A stretch of 64,000 nt of DNA from Chloroflexota bacterium (GTDB lineage: Bacteria > Chloroflexota > Anaerolineae > Anaerolineales > Villigracilaceae). The stretch lies in NCBI GenBank assembly GCA_016235425.1, contig JACRLC010000050.1, forward strand, positions 1 to 64,000. The letters run 5' to 3'. The position numbers and the translations under genes were made by a program. Shown here piece after piece: positions 38,451-46,762 of this stretch. The notes below the pieces were generated by a model. The model did not search any database and had not been told where the DNA came from. It saw nothing but the letters and a program-made list of their open reading frames with translations. Each line of letters begins with the position of its first letter. The stretch's first letter is position 1.

Positions 38451-39875
38451 CTAAAGACCAAACCAGCGCGGGTGGTCGGCGAGTTTGATGTTATCCATCA
38501 CTGTGTGCAGGAAGGTGCGTGTGACGATGATGGCTGTGAACAAGCTGACGCCCACGCCCAGTGCCAGTGTGACAGAGAAGCCTTTGACCATGCTGGCCCC
38601 GAATGTGCTGCCAAACAGGAAGAGGATCAGGCAGGTGATGAGCGTGGATGTGTTTGAATCGCGAATGGACGGCCACGCCCGCGACCATGCCAGGTCAATG
38701 GCCTGGCGCAGGTTGCGTCCGGCGCGCAGTTCCTCCTTGAGGCGTTCAAAGATCAACACATTCGCATCCACGGCCATGCCCACGCTCAAGATGAAACCGG
38801 CAATGCCCGGCAGGGTCAGCACGACGGGGATCAGTTTGAAAAGCATCAGGCTGAAGATTGCGTAGCTGATGAGCGCCAGATCGGCGACTATGCCCGGCAG
38901 GCGATAATAAAACGCCATGAACAGGACTACAACGCTCAAGCCAATGATGCCCGCCAGTACGCTCTTGCGGACGCTTTCCGCACCGAGGGTGGGGCCGACC
39001 GTGCGGCTTTCGACAACCTTGATCGGAATGGGCAGTGCGCCGGAGCGCAACTGCACGGCCAGCGTGTTGGCGCTTTCCTGCGTGAAACTGCCGGAGATCA
39101 TACCCTGTCCGTCTGTGATTGCCTGGTTGATGACCGGGACAGAGATCACTTGCTTGTCCAATACAATCGCAAGATACTGATTAACGTGCGAGGATGTGTA
39201 TTCGGCGAACAAATCGGATGAATCGGATTTCAGCACAAAAGCGATTTGATATTCGCCTAATGTGCTCCTGGAAACGCTCGCGTCCTGCAAGCCTGCGCCG
39301 GTCATGACCGTGTGGTAGACGGTGGGGGGCGTCCCGGTATCGGGAGACGGCGTCGCAACGGTTGGATCGGGTGTGGGAGTCACCGCCTCAGGCGCGGATG
39401 TGGGAGTTGCTTCCGTTTGTGAAGTGGTATCCACGCCGAAATCGGTCTCGATGATCGTTCCCTCGGCCACGGGCGTCGTGCCCATGTCCACGAATTCGAG
39501 CAGGGCGGTCTGCTTTAGTGCCGCCACAACTTCTTCCGGGTTGGTAATGCCAGGGAACTCCGCAACGATGCGGCGGTCACCGGCAGTCTGCATCACGATC
39601 TCGCTGACGCCCAGGGCGTTGGCGCGATTTTGCAGGATGGTCTTGGCGTTATCCAGTTCCGTACTGGTGACGTTTGTGGTTGCGGGCAGGTCGGCTTCGA
39701 GCAGGGCCTGCAAGCCGCCGCGCAGGTCAAGTCCCAGTTTGACATCCACATTACGGTCAATGAGAGGTTTGTCGTTAAGTGGGTTGTAGATCGTTAAATT
39801 CTTGCTGAGGTCCACCCATAGGGAAAAAATCAACAGAAAAATGATCACAACCAGCCAGTTATTTCGATTACGCAT
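38451..39875 (-). CDS. secD: Protein translocase subunit SecD
   Basis: This 474-residue partner of SecF has helix 1 LVVIIFLLIFSLWVDLSKNL, then LGLDLRGGLQALLEADLP (family motif DLRGG). Its P1 domain contains an unusual Thr/Pro/Glu-rich insert (TEATPTSAPEAVTPTPDPTV, about residues 155-190) and the QDASVSRSTLGEYQIAF head. The membrane part contains PGIAGFILSVGMAVDANVLIFERLKEEL, with the proton-relay Asp. The insert resembles the Thr-Pro linkers of this genome's lipoproteins and lies in the extracytoplasmic loop. Confidence 0.97.
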   Translation of the reverse strand: MRNRNNWLVVIIFLLIFSLWVDLSKNLTIYNPLNDKPLIDRNVDVKLGLDLRGGLQALLEADLPATTNVTSTELDNAKTILQNRANALGVSEIVMQTAGDRRIVAEFPGITNPEEVVAALKQTALLEFVDMGTTPVAEGTIIETDFGVDTTSQTEATPTSAPEAVTPTPDPTVATPSPDTGTPPTVYHTVMTGAGLQDASVSRSTLGEYQIAFVLKSDSSDLFAEYTSSHVNQYLAIVLDKQVISVPVINQAITDGQGMISGSFTQESANTLAVQLRSGALPIPIKVVESRTVGPTLGAESVRKSVLAGIIGLSVVVLFMAFYYRLPGIVADLALISYAIFSLMLFKLIPVVLTLPGIAGFILSVGMAVDANVLIFERLKEELRAGRNLRQAIDLAWSRAWPSIRDSNTSTLITCLILFLFGSTFGASMVKGFSVTLALGVGVSLFTAIIVTRTFLHTVMDNIKLADHPRWFGL

Positions 39876-40017
39876 TGTCTACTCCATCCACGAAAATGCC
39901 AGCCTTTGGCTGGCGCGGGCGTGATTATACTCTGGTTGAAGAGGCATGGGTAGGGAATAACCAGAGTGGACATGAATGCCGAACCATGTGGCGCGACGTT
40001 CATGTCAGACTAAACAG

Positions 40018-40043
40018 AGTCAAAAGTCGGGAGACTTTTGACT
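40018..40043 (-). terminator. Hairpin after the M1 peptidase gene
   Basis: Perfect 11-bp arms AGTCAAAAGTC and GACTTTTGACT with a GGGA loop lie directly after the peptidase stop codon (40045). On the minus strand CTGTTTAG follows, a weak T-run. A similar AAAGTC-TCCT-GACTTT hairpin occurs at 60823. Confidence 0.6.
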
Positions 40044-40044
40044 C

Positions 40045-41517
40045 CTAATAAATCCACTCTTCAAAAATTGACGTGAGATCGCAACTGCAATGCTCTTCGG
40101 CGGCAGCTTTCAATTTTTCGGGCGTGGCAATGTCCCAGGCGTTTGTTTCCGTGTAATCCTTGATGAAGGTATCGAAGGCGTCCTGGCCGATCTGTTCGCG
40201 CAGGGCTTCGAAGAAGAGCGCGCCGCGGCCATAGACGATGCCGCTGTATTCCGCGTCTGTATACTCTGCAACCGGCAGGCCAACGGGAATTTTGGCGTTG
40301 TTGATGTAGGCCCAGCGGCCTTCCAAATCCTGGCGAAATCCCTGGTTCCCGCTCTCGCCGTATTCGTCCGTGAAATATTGCAGGGTGACGAATTGCGTCA
40401 GCGACTCGTCCAGCCATGGATCATCGAGCTGGTCATTGCCGACCAGATTGTAGAACCATTGGTGGCCGATCTCGTGTGCGACGGTTGCTTCGAGGTAGGT
40501 ATCGTTCGGAACGACGGCTCCTTCGGTAATCGCGATCATGCCGGGATATTCAATTCCAAGCGCGAGCGTGGGCGTGGAGACGAAGTCCAGTTCGGTGTAG
40601 GGATATGGCGCGTAGCGTTGGTTGTAGACTTCGATTGAGCGTGCGGCAACGTCGAGCGCGTATTCTGCGCCGTCCTGCAAAAAGTCTCGTGTGTAGAATC
40701 TCAGGGTGACGCCGTTTGACTCTTTAGTGAAGACTTCATATTCAGGACTCGCCGCCAGGTAAAAGTCACGCACCGGCCCCGCTTCATACGTGACCGTTTG
40801 CCTGTTCCCGTTTAACGCGCGATTGACCTCCCTCCCGGAGCCGACCAGCGTTACCCCCTCCGGCGCAGTCACCTTGACGATGAAGAAGGACATATCTGCA
40901 TAAGTCACGTCGCCGGATTGGGGTGGGATTTCCGCGTTCCAGCCTTCGTCGTCGTAGACAGCAATCATGGGGTAGCCGTGCGCGAATGCCAGCACGTCAT
41001 CGTAATAAGCTTGCACACCGTAATTGAGATTGACGTTGTCCGGCACGACGATGTCAAAATCCATCTTTACGATTGCGCTCTCGCCGGCCTGCAAAGGCTC
41101 TGCAAACGGGACGATCATCAGGCTGTCGTTCAAATCATACGACGGCCTGTTCTTTTCTCCGCTTACGGTGAGATTGGAAACTGTCATTTCGCCGCCGAGG
41201 ATGTTGGGAAATAAACGAAAACGAACATCGTTCAGCGAAGTCTCTTCGGTGTTGGTGTAGCGGACTTCCTCGCTTCCGGTGATGTGGAGCATGTCGCTGC
41301 CGATGTTGAATTCGATGTGGTAAACGCTCGCTCCCGGCAGTTCATCCAGAATCGGTTGCGCGGAGGGGACGAGGCCGCCTTTGAAAATCGAGCGGTCATC
41401 CCATGAATCGCTGGGAATCTCGGTGGGAGGGGGAGTGGGAGTCTGTGTGAGGTTGATGAACTGACAGGAAACGGCCAGCAGGCTGAGGGACAGGAAGGAG
41501 GCGATTATTTTTTTCAT
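40045..41517 (-). CDS. M1-family zinc metallopeptidase, lipoprotein
   Basis: This 490-residue protein has a lipobox in SFLSLSLLAVSC (Cys18), a Thr-Pro linker, an N-terminal beta domain of aminopeptidase-N type, and the catalytic site HEIGHQWFYNLVGND (about residue 345) with the third zinc ligand Glu in DPWLDESL 18 residues on. The GxMEN-like exopeptidase motif appears as ALGIEYPGMIAI, which lacks the usual MEN, so substrate binding at the N-terminus may differ. It is anchored outside the cell membrane and probably digests peptides. The start overlaps the P-loop gene by four bases. Confidence 0.92.
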   Translation of the reverse strand: MKKIIASFLSLSLLAVSCQFINLTQTPTPPPTEIPSDSWDDRSIFKGGLVPSAQPILDELPGASVYHIEFNIGSDMLHITGSEEVRYTNTEETSLNDVRFRLFPNILGGEMTVSNLTVSGEKNRPSYDLNDSLMIVPFAEPLQAGESAIVKMDFDIVVPDNVNLNYGVQAYYDDVLAFAHGYPMIAVYDDEGWNAEIPPQSGDVTYADMSFFIVKVTAPEGVTLVGSGREVNRALNGNRQTVTYEAGPVRDFYLAASPEYEVFTKESNGVTLRFYTRDFLQDGAEYALDVAARSIEVYNQRYAPYPYTELDFVSTPTLALGIEYPGMIAITEGAVVPNDTYLEATVAHEIGHQWFYNLVGNDQLDDPWLDESLTQFVTLQYFTDEYGESGNQGFRQDLEGRWAYINNAKIPVGLPVAEYTDAEYSGIVYGRGALFFEALREQIGQDAFDTFIKDYTETNAWDIATPEKLKAAAEEHCSCDLTSIFEEWIY

Positions 41518-41879
41518 GGTGTATCCGTCCTTAAAAAGTCTAATGCGCGGGCGAGGACTTCGCCTGGAGTCAGGGAGTCTGTATCAATGAAAAGGTTGGC
41601 ATGTTTGCGCGCGTGGGCGAGTCGGCGCAGTTGTTCTTCGTAGTCTGTCACCCGCCAGTTGAGTTTGCGGCGCGAAGTGGAGTTTTCAAAAGAGGTGTGA
41701 AGGTAGATGAGCAGATTCGGTCTGGTGATGATCTGCCACATGGCCGGAACGTAGGAGTGCTCCTGCGCGATGTGCCGACAGCGATAGCCATGTTTTTCCA
41801 ACCCCGCGATGAGCGTGGACTTGCCCGACCCACACGGGCCGACGATGCCTATGAGCGGACTACTATCATCGTCATTCAT
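41514..41879 (-). CDS. Small P-loop NTPase (kinase-like)
   Basis: This 121-residue protein has Walker A at LIGIVGPCGSGKSTLIAGLE and a likely Walker B in NLLIYLHTSF, followed by an arginine-rich lid-like part (STSRRKLNWRVTDYEEQLRRL). It is shorter than nucleoside-monophosphate kinases but has their order of parts. Substrate unknown. Its start overlaps the RCK protein gene by eight bases and its end overlaps the M1 gene by four, so all are translated together. Confidence 0.8.
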   Translation of the reverse strand: MNDDDSSPLIGIVGPCGSGKSTLIAGLEKHGYRCRHIAQEHSYVPAMWQIITRPNLLIYLHTSFENSTSRRKLNWRVTDYEEQLRRLAHARKHANLFIDTDSLTPGEVLARALDFLRTDTP

Positions 41880-42933
41880 TATCGTGCAATAAGCGGTTCA
41901 ACTGTTTGGGCCCGCCAAGCACTGCGATGGTATCTCCGGCATGAAGCGGACTGCTGTCGGTGGGGTGCATTTCGGATTGGTGGTCGCGCCGCAGGAGGAC
42001 GATATTGAGGTGGTAATTGTCCTCGACGTAGCCGACGGTTGTATCTGCAAATTTTGAGCCTGGCCTGATGGCGAGGCGGGCAAGGCTGAGCAGTTGGCCT
42101 TCGACGGAAATTGGGTTGGTCACATCCGAGCCTGCGGCGGCGGCGGCGAAAACGGGCGCGGCCATTTCGGTGGCGCTCAATGCGACGAAGCCGAATTGTT
42201 CCTGCAATGCGTGGGCGAAGTCTTCATCGAAAATGCGGATGACAACCTGTATCTTCGGGTTGACACTGCGCGCTTTGAGCGCGATTTGCAGGTTCATGGA
42301 ATCGTTCTGGCTGGCGAGGATGATGGTGCGCGCGTCCTTGAGGTTTGCGGCCTCGAGTGCGGCGGGACGCGTGGCGTCGTCGTGAATGACGGGGATGCCG
42401 AGATCCCGCGCCGCGATAACCGTATCGGCGTTGGCGTTGAGTTCGATGACGGCGATTTGTTCGCCCATCTCGTGAAGTTTCAATGCCACGCGGTAGCCGA
42501 GGTGTCCCAGCCCGACCAAAATATTATGTTTGTTTAAAGTGGATGCGACTGCCATTTCCCATTCCTTACTGCGCGCCCTGCGGTTGAAGAGCGCGCTTCC
42601 GAAATCAGCCAAGCCTTGCGCGAGAACGATCAGCCCGATGATGGGCATGAAAAAATGAAATGCCTGCAAGGCAAAATGATGAGGAAATTCACGGTTGGAG
42701 GGTTGCAAAAATGTGGAGGTGAGGACGATATAAATCGCCTCCACCAGACCATAAACCGGCTCACCCACGGCTTTTGAGATCGAGTTGTAAAGAAAACCGC
42801 CGCCCAATACTGCCAGCGTGAACCACAGCACTGGCGTGCGGAATTCCCTCAACAGAATGCCGGTATCGCGAAAGGAGGCCAGAAAATGTCTCAGGCGATG
42901 TTTGCGCGAAGCGGATGTGTGACGATGTTTCAT
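41872..42933 (-). CDS. RCK (TrkA-N/TrkA-C) protein with degenerate ion-channel membrane part
   Basis: This 353-residue protein has a two-helix membrane part (about 30-50 and 85-115), then a TrkA_N Rossmann domain (ILVGLGHLGYRVALKLHEMG, VIHDDATRPAALEAANLKDA, ASQNDSMNLQIAL) and a TrkA_C domain near 270. Two-helix potassium channels carry TVGYGD between the helices; here the pore position reads YIVLTSTFLQPSNREFP, without this filter. It may therefore be a regulatory or non-potassium relative. It overlaps the phosphatase gene by four bases and the P-loop gene by eight. Confidence 0.85.
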   Translation of the reverse strand: MKHRHTSASRKHRLRHFLASFRDTGILLREFRTPVLWFTLAVLGGGFLYNSISKAVGEPVYGLVEAIYIVLTSTFLQPSNREFPHHFALQAFHFFMPIIGLIVLAQGLADFGSALFNRRARSKEWEMAVASTLNKHNILVGLGHLGYRVALKLHEMGEQIAVIELNANADTVIAARDLGIPVIHDDATRPAALEAANLKDARTIILASQNDSMNLQIALKARSVNPKIQVVIRIFDEDFAHALQEQFGFVALSATEMAAPVFAAAAAGSDVTNPISVEGQLLSLARLAIRPGSKFADTTVGYVEDNYHLNIVLLRRDHQSEMHPTDSSPLHAGDTIAVLGGPKQLNRLLHDNE

Positions 42934-43634
42934 TGAATGGGGAGTCTCACTGTCATGCGGCGCACATCGTCACCCTGCCGGGCAGTGACCATAAGTACCA
43001 GCACACTGATATCGTCTGCGGGACGGTTGTCGTCGAGCATAACGGCGTGGGCGAGCAGTGAATCGGCGAGTTCCTGCGGCGTGGGGTCTTGTTCTTCGAG
43101 GATGGAGCGGATGAATTCACCCGCGTCCATGGGTTGTCCGCGGCGTTCGCCTGCGTGGGTGACGCCGTCGGTGAAGATGACGACGGTCAGGCCAGGTTCG
43201 ATGGCGATCTCGGTGATGACCGGGCGCACGTCACGTGAAGTACCAAGCGGGACGCTTTCTTCAGCGATGCAGTCTACTTGCTCGCCGCGGCAGATGAACA
43301 TGGGCGCGGGGTTGTTGCGGGTGAGGACGATCGTGCCGCTGCTCAGATCAACCGAGGCGATGTTGAGCGTGGAAATCACCTTGCCTTGCCGCTCGGTAAA
43401 TAATTTGTCCGATGCGGCGCGCGCCGCGGCCCCGTCACGCACGCCTTCGGCGAGCAGTCCGATCACTTTTCTCACAACCATCTGCGAGACGGCTTTCGCC
43501 CCGCGGCCGGATGTCTGCCCGTCCGCCAGCACGACGGATAATCCGCCATTCGGGCGCTCGACCACTTCAAGCGTGTCGCCGCTCTCCGAGATGGCGTACT
43601 TGTTGATCTTGGCAACTGCGATTTTTGCTTCCAT
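42930..43634 (-). CDS. SpoIIE/PP2C-type serine phosphatase
   Basis: This 234-residue single-domain phosphatase shows the metal-binding Asp in LSVVLADGQTSGRGAKAVSQMV, then IASVDLSSGTIVLTRNNPAP, the second Asp in LTVVIFTDGVTHAGERRG, and the last in RPADDISVLVLMV. Such proteins reverse serine/threonine phosphorylation in partner-switching or kinase signalling. No sensor domain is attached. It leads the four-gene coupled operon with the RCK protein, P-loop kinase and M1 lipoprotein. The upstream divergent region holds the L32 promoter on the other strand. Confidence 0.9.
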   Translation of the reverse strand: MEAKIAVAKINKYAISESGDTLEVVERPNGGLSVVLADGQTSGRGAKAVSQMVVRKVIGLLAEGVRDGAAARAASDKLFTERQGKVISTLNIASVDLSSGTIVLTRNNPAPMFICRGEQVDCIAEESVPLGTSRDVRPVITEIAIEPGLTVVIFTDGVTHAGERRGQPMDAGEFIRSILEEQDPTPQELADSLLAHAVMLDDNRPADDISVLVLMVTARQGDDVRRMTVRLPIQ

Positions 43635-43685
43635 GCCTCGATTTTACTATGGGATTTGAAGTTTTAAATTTCCCTGCATCACGAC

Positions 43686-43714
43686 TTGACGCTCCCGCCT
43701 CCTGCCACTATAAT
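43686..43714 (+). promoter_or_regulatory. Promoter of rpmF-fabD
   Basis: TTGACG (43686-43691) and TATAAT (43709-43714), 17-base spacer. The leader to the L32 ATG is about 125 bases long and contains a GC-rich hairpin. Confidence 0.8.
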
Positions 43715-43784
43715 CAGCCCGCTTGCACAGCAACCAAATTAAATCAGTTATATGAAGTTGCAGTGCTTCGATAAAAAAACGCCG

Positions 43785-43804
43785 GGCGTTGGCCCGGCAT
43801 GTTC
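43785..43804 (+). promoter_or_regulatory. Hairpin in the L32 leader
   Basis: GCCGGGCGTTGGCCCGGC preceded by seven A. It lies about 45 bases before the L32 start. It has no T-run after it, so it is more likely a leader structure, perhaps for feedback by a ribosomal protein, than a terminator on the plus strand; on the minus strand the A-run would read as a T-run and could end leftward transcripts. Confidence 0.45.
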
Positions 43805-43846
43805 TTGTACTGGACATGCGTCCAGCACTTTCACAAGGAGAAAGCC

Positions 43847-44047
43847 ATGCCCCCACATCCAAAGCGCAAACACTCGAAGGGCCGCCGCGACCGCCGCCGC
43901 TCACAGGACGCGTTGCAAGCCCGCAACACTGTCACCTGCTCGAACTGCGGATCAAGCCGCCTTCCGCACACCGTCTGTCCCAATTGCGGCTTTTACGATG
44001 GCCGCGAAGTGGTGCAGGTGAAGAAAGAAAAGAAAGCCGCCGAGTAG
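43847..44047 (+). CDS. rpmF: 50S ribosomal protein L32
   Basis: This 66-residue protein starts PPHPKRKHSKGRRDRRRSQD, with the CSNCGSSRLPHTVCPNCGFYDGR zinc ribbon (two CxxC pairs) and a basic tail. Length and order match bacterial L32. CAAGGAG precedes the ATG. As in many bacteria it stands next to fatty-acid synthesis genes (fabD), but yceD-like and plsX genes are absent. It is followed by a strong terminator. Confidence 0.97.
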   Translation: MPPHPKRKHSKGRRDRRRSQDALQARNTVTCSNCGSSRLPHTVCPNCGFYDGREVVQVKKEKKAAE

Positions 44048-44055
44048 AGTACATG

Positions 44056-44090
44056 ACGGGTCGTGACCATCACGACCCGTTTGTGTTTAA
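44056..44090 (+). terminator. Terminator after rpmF
   Basis: Arms ACGGGTCGTGA (44056-44066) and TCACGACCCGT (44070-44080), loop CCA, then TTTGTGTTT. It would make L32 a largely separate transcript, with fabD served by read-through or its own weak promoter. A second imperfect hairpin (GTGGATCGCGCTT/AAGCGTGACCCAC) lies at about 44098-44127. Confidence 0.85.
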
Positions 44091-44149
44091 TTCCGTAGTG
44101 GATCGCGCTTCAAGCGTGACCCACTCACGTAAACCTACCCGGAGACCAC

Positions 44150-45091
44150 ATGAAACTCAACCCGCAAACCACCGCATTTATTTTTCCCGGCCAGGGTTCG
44201 CAAACTGTCGGCATGGGCAAGGACCTTGCCGCGCAATACCCAATCGCGAAACAAACTTTCGATGAAGCAGATGCAATTCTTGGATTTGCTTTTTCAGAAC
44301 TTATGTGGAATGGCCCTGATTCCGACTTAAACGACACGATCAACACCCAGCCCGCGCTCTACGTCCATTCACTCGCGGCCTTTCGAGTTTTCTCGCATCT
44401 TTACCCGGACCTCAAGCCTGCCGCGCTGGCCGGACATTCTCTCGGCGAATTATCTGCTCTCGCGGCGTCTGGAGCATTATCCTTTGAAGACGGACTCCGT
44501 CTCGTGCGAAAGCGCGGCGAATTGATGAAGCGCGCCGGCGACCTTGCTCCCGGCGGCATGGCCGCCATCCTCGGCCTGGATATTCTCACACTCGATAAAG
44601 TCTGCGCGGAAGCAAGCATTGCGGATGAATCGGTTCAAGTGGCAAATGACAATTGTCCCGGGCAGGTGGTTATCTCCGGTGCGAAGGCCGCTGTGGAACG
44701 CGCAATGGCTGGTGCAAAAGCCGCGGGCGCAAAACGCGCGTTGCCGCTGGCCGTTAGCATCGCCGCGCATTCACCTTTGATGGCGTCCATCCAAAGCGAC
44801 TGGAACGTGGCTGTGGATTCAGCATCTTTCAACATATTGACTATTCCCGTGATTGGCAATGTCCACGCTTCAACGTTGACTTCTCCCGATGAAGCCCGCG
44901 CCGACATCAAAGCGCAGATGCAGTCGCGCGTGCGTTGGACCGATTCAGTCAGATTTATGACAGGGCAGGGGATCACAACTTTCGTTGAGGTGGGAACCGG
45001 CTCCGTGCTGGGCGGGTTGGTCAAACGCATCGCACCTGAAGCAGTCAACTTGCCGTTGGGCAATCCGCAGGATTTTGCCGGTTTGGAGTAA
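44150..45091 (+). CDS. fabD: Malonyl-CoA:ACP transacylase
   Basis: This 313-residue FabD has TAFIFPGQGSQTVGMGKDLA at the N-terminus, the nucleophile site LAGHSLGELSALAASGAL, the Arg of the malonyl-binding site in GLRLVRKRGELMKRA, and the His in VSIAAHSPLM. It loads malonyl groups onto acyl carrier protein for fatty-acid synthesis. CCGGAG precedes the ATG. The PLD lipoprotein gene starts two bases after its stop. Confidence 0.96.
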   Translation: MKLNPQTTAFIFPGQGSQTVGMGKDLAAQYPIAKQTFDEADAILGFAFSELMWNGPDSDLNDTINTQPALYVHSLAAFRVFSHLYPDLKPAALAGHSLGELSALAASGALSFEDGLRLVRKRGELMKRAGDLAPGGMAAILGLDILTLDKVCAEASIADESVQVANDNCPGQVVISGAKAAVERAMAGAKAAGAKRALPLAVSIAAHSPLMASIQSDWNVAVDSASFNILTIPVIGNVHASTLTSPDEARADIKAQMQSRVRWTDSVRFMTGQGITTFVEVGTGSVLGGLVKRIAPEAVNLPLGNPQDFAGLE

Positions 45092-45093
45092 CG

Positions 45094-46323
45094 ATGAAAC
45101 GCAAAGGTACCCTCCTGGTAATCCTACTTTTTACTGTTGCATCCTGTGGGGTATTGCCGGAGATCCCAACGGATATTTCGTTCCCTGCCACGGAGATCTC
45201 GATTCCTTCAACAGACACACCCGCGCCCCTGTCTGCCACAGACACGCCGATTGTCGTCGAGTCTCCGTCGCCTACGCCGGGCTTGCCGCCGCTTTTTACC
45301 GATACACCGCTTCCGGTTCCCGCCGCCAAATGGTGGGATGTCTATTTCACCGATCCGCTCACGATCAACAACCCGGAAAATCCGGCAGGTTCAATTGAAG
45401 AAAAACTCATCGCTTTGATTGGCGCCGCGCAGACAAGCATTCATATTGCGTCGTTTGAATTCAACCTGCCGCGCGTGGCGCAGGCGTTGATCGAGGCACA
45501 CAATCGCGGCGTGGATGTCCGCTGGGTGACGGATGACGAAAACGGGTTGGAGATCGACGGCGAACCCAACAGGGGACAGTTTGCCGTTTTAACGGGAGCA
45601 GGCATCGGAGTCAAGAATGATGCGGGGCGCTCGGCTTTGATGCACAACAAGTTTTGGATCTTCGATAAGCAAACTGTGTGGACCGGGTCAACGAATATCA
45701 CCGTCAATGGGATCTACAAGCAAAACAACAATGTGATCGTCATTCGCTCGCCCGAGATCGCCTATATTTATGAGCGTGAATGGGAGGAGCTGTGGTCAGC
45801 ACAGTTGGGGCGGCGCGCGCCGTCAACCATCAGCAGTCAATGGGCGATCCTGGATGGCACTGCGGTTCAGGTTTTGTTTTCAGCCGAGGATCATGCCGTC
45901 AGCAACCTGATCGCACTGGTGAACGACGCGCAAACGAGCATCCGTTTTTTGGCTTTCAGTTTCACAGATTATCCCCTTGCCCAGGCAATGATTGGCCGCG
46001 CCGCGGCGGGTGTGGATGTGCAGGGAGTGTATGAAACGTTTGGGAGCAACAGTCCGCGCTCCGAGTTGAAAACGTTTTACTGCGCGAACGTTCCGGTGAG
46101 GCAGGATGGCAACAGCAGTTTTCTGCACGACAAAATTATCATCATTGATGACAGCATTGTGGTGACGGGTTCGCTGAATTTTTCGTCCAGTGCGGATGAG
46201 GATAACGAAGAGAACGTGGTGATTTTGGATAATGCCGAGATCGCGGCGCTGTATTTGCAGGAATATGAAAAGCTCTGGAATGAGGCGCATGACCTGGTGC
46301 CGGCGGATTTTCCATGTCAATAA
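45094..46323 (+). CDS. Phospholipase D-family lipoprotein with two HKD motifs
   Basis: This 409-residue protein has a lipobox LLFTVASC (Cys18), a Thr/Pro-rich linker to residue 75, then two PLD half-domains. The HKD motifs are MHNKFWIFDKQTVWTGSTN (about 183-201) and LHDKIIIIDDSIVVTGSLN (about 345). Both are complete, so it is probably an active phosphodiesterase on the outer face of the membrane, acting on phospholipids or, like Nuc, on extracellular nucleic acid. It starts two bases after fabD and is likely translated from the same mRNA. Confidence 0.93.
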   Translation: MKRKGTLLVILLFTVASCGVLPEIPTDISFPATEISIPSTDTPAPLSATDTPIVVESPSPTPGLPPLFTDTPLPVPAAKWWDVYFTDPLTINNPENPAGSIEEKLIALIGAAQTSIHIASFEFNLPRVAQALIEAHNRGVDVRWVTDDENGLEIDGEPNRGQFAVLTGAGIGVKNDAGRSALMHNKFWIFDKQTVWTGSTNITVNGIYKQNNNVIVIRSPEIAYIYEREWEELWSAQLGRRAPSTISSQWAILDGTAVQVLFSAEDHAVSNLIALVNDAQTSIRFLAFSFTDYPLAQAMIGRAAAGVDVQGVYETFGSNSPRSELKTFYCANVPVRQDGNSSFLHDKIIIIDDSIVVTGSLNFSSSADEDNEENVVILDNAEIAALYLQEYEKLWNEAHDLVPADFPCQ

Positions 46324-46394
46324 TAAATAGTTGTAATCAGACTCTGAATGTTCTATACTGTTTTTAGCGAATCTCTTTATTTTGGAGGTGCACG

Positions 46395-46628
46395 ATGCAA
46401 ACAGTTGTCGGTTATTTGTTGATCCTTATTGGTGCAGGAATGGAAGTTGTCTCAGTGTTGGTTTGGCTGGGTGTGATTAAACCTGCGGCTGGCAGCAGCC
46501 CGTTGCAATCAGCCACATTCTGGGATATTCTGCTCGAGCTATTGAAACGCGCGCCGTGGCCTGCGGCTGTGGGTCTGCTTATGATCTATGCAGGGCTGAA
46601 GATGATTGGAGTGGTCCTGCCGTTTTAA
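46395..46628 (+). CDS. Small two-helix membrane protein
   Basis: This 77-residue protein has two hydrophobic helices (about 5-27 and 55-75) joined by a 25-residue loop with a short amphipathic helix (FWDILLELLKRAPWP). No family recognised. TTTGGAGGTG before the ATG is a good ribosome-binding site, so it is probably real. It stands alone between the PLD and DUF2726 genes. Confidence 0.65.
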   Translation: MQTVVGYLLILIGAGMEVVSVLVWLGVIKPAAGSSPLQSATFWDILLELLKRAPWPAAVGLLMIYAGLKMIGVVLPF

Positions 46629-46762
46629 TGCGGGAAGTCGAAGCCGGGATGCCGCGGGCGAATCTGCTGTTAATGCCGCGGCAGGCTAAGAGTCAGAAAA
46701 AGACGCGCAGAGTTTCGTCTAAAATCGTTATCCTATAAATTGGAATATCCATAGGTGTGACC

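Noticed and set aside
43785-43804. GC hairpin before L32 as a plus-strand terminator
   Set aside because: It is followed by CATGTTC rather than a T-run, and lies between a good promoter and rpmF.
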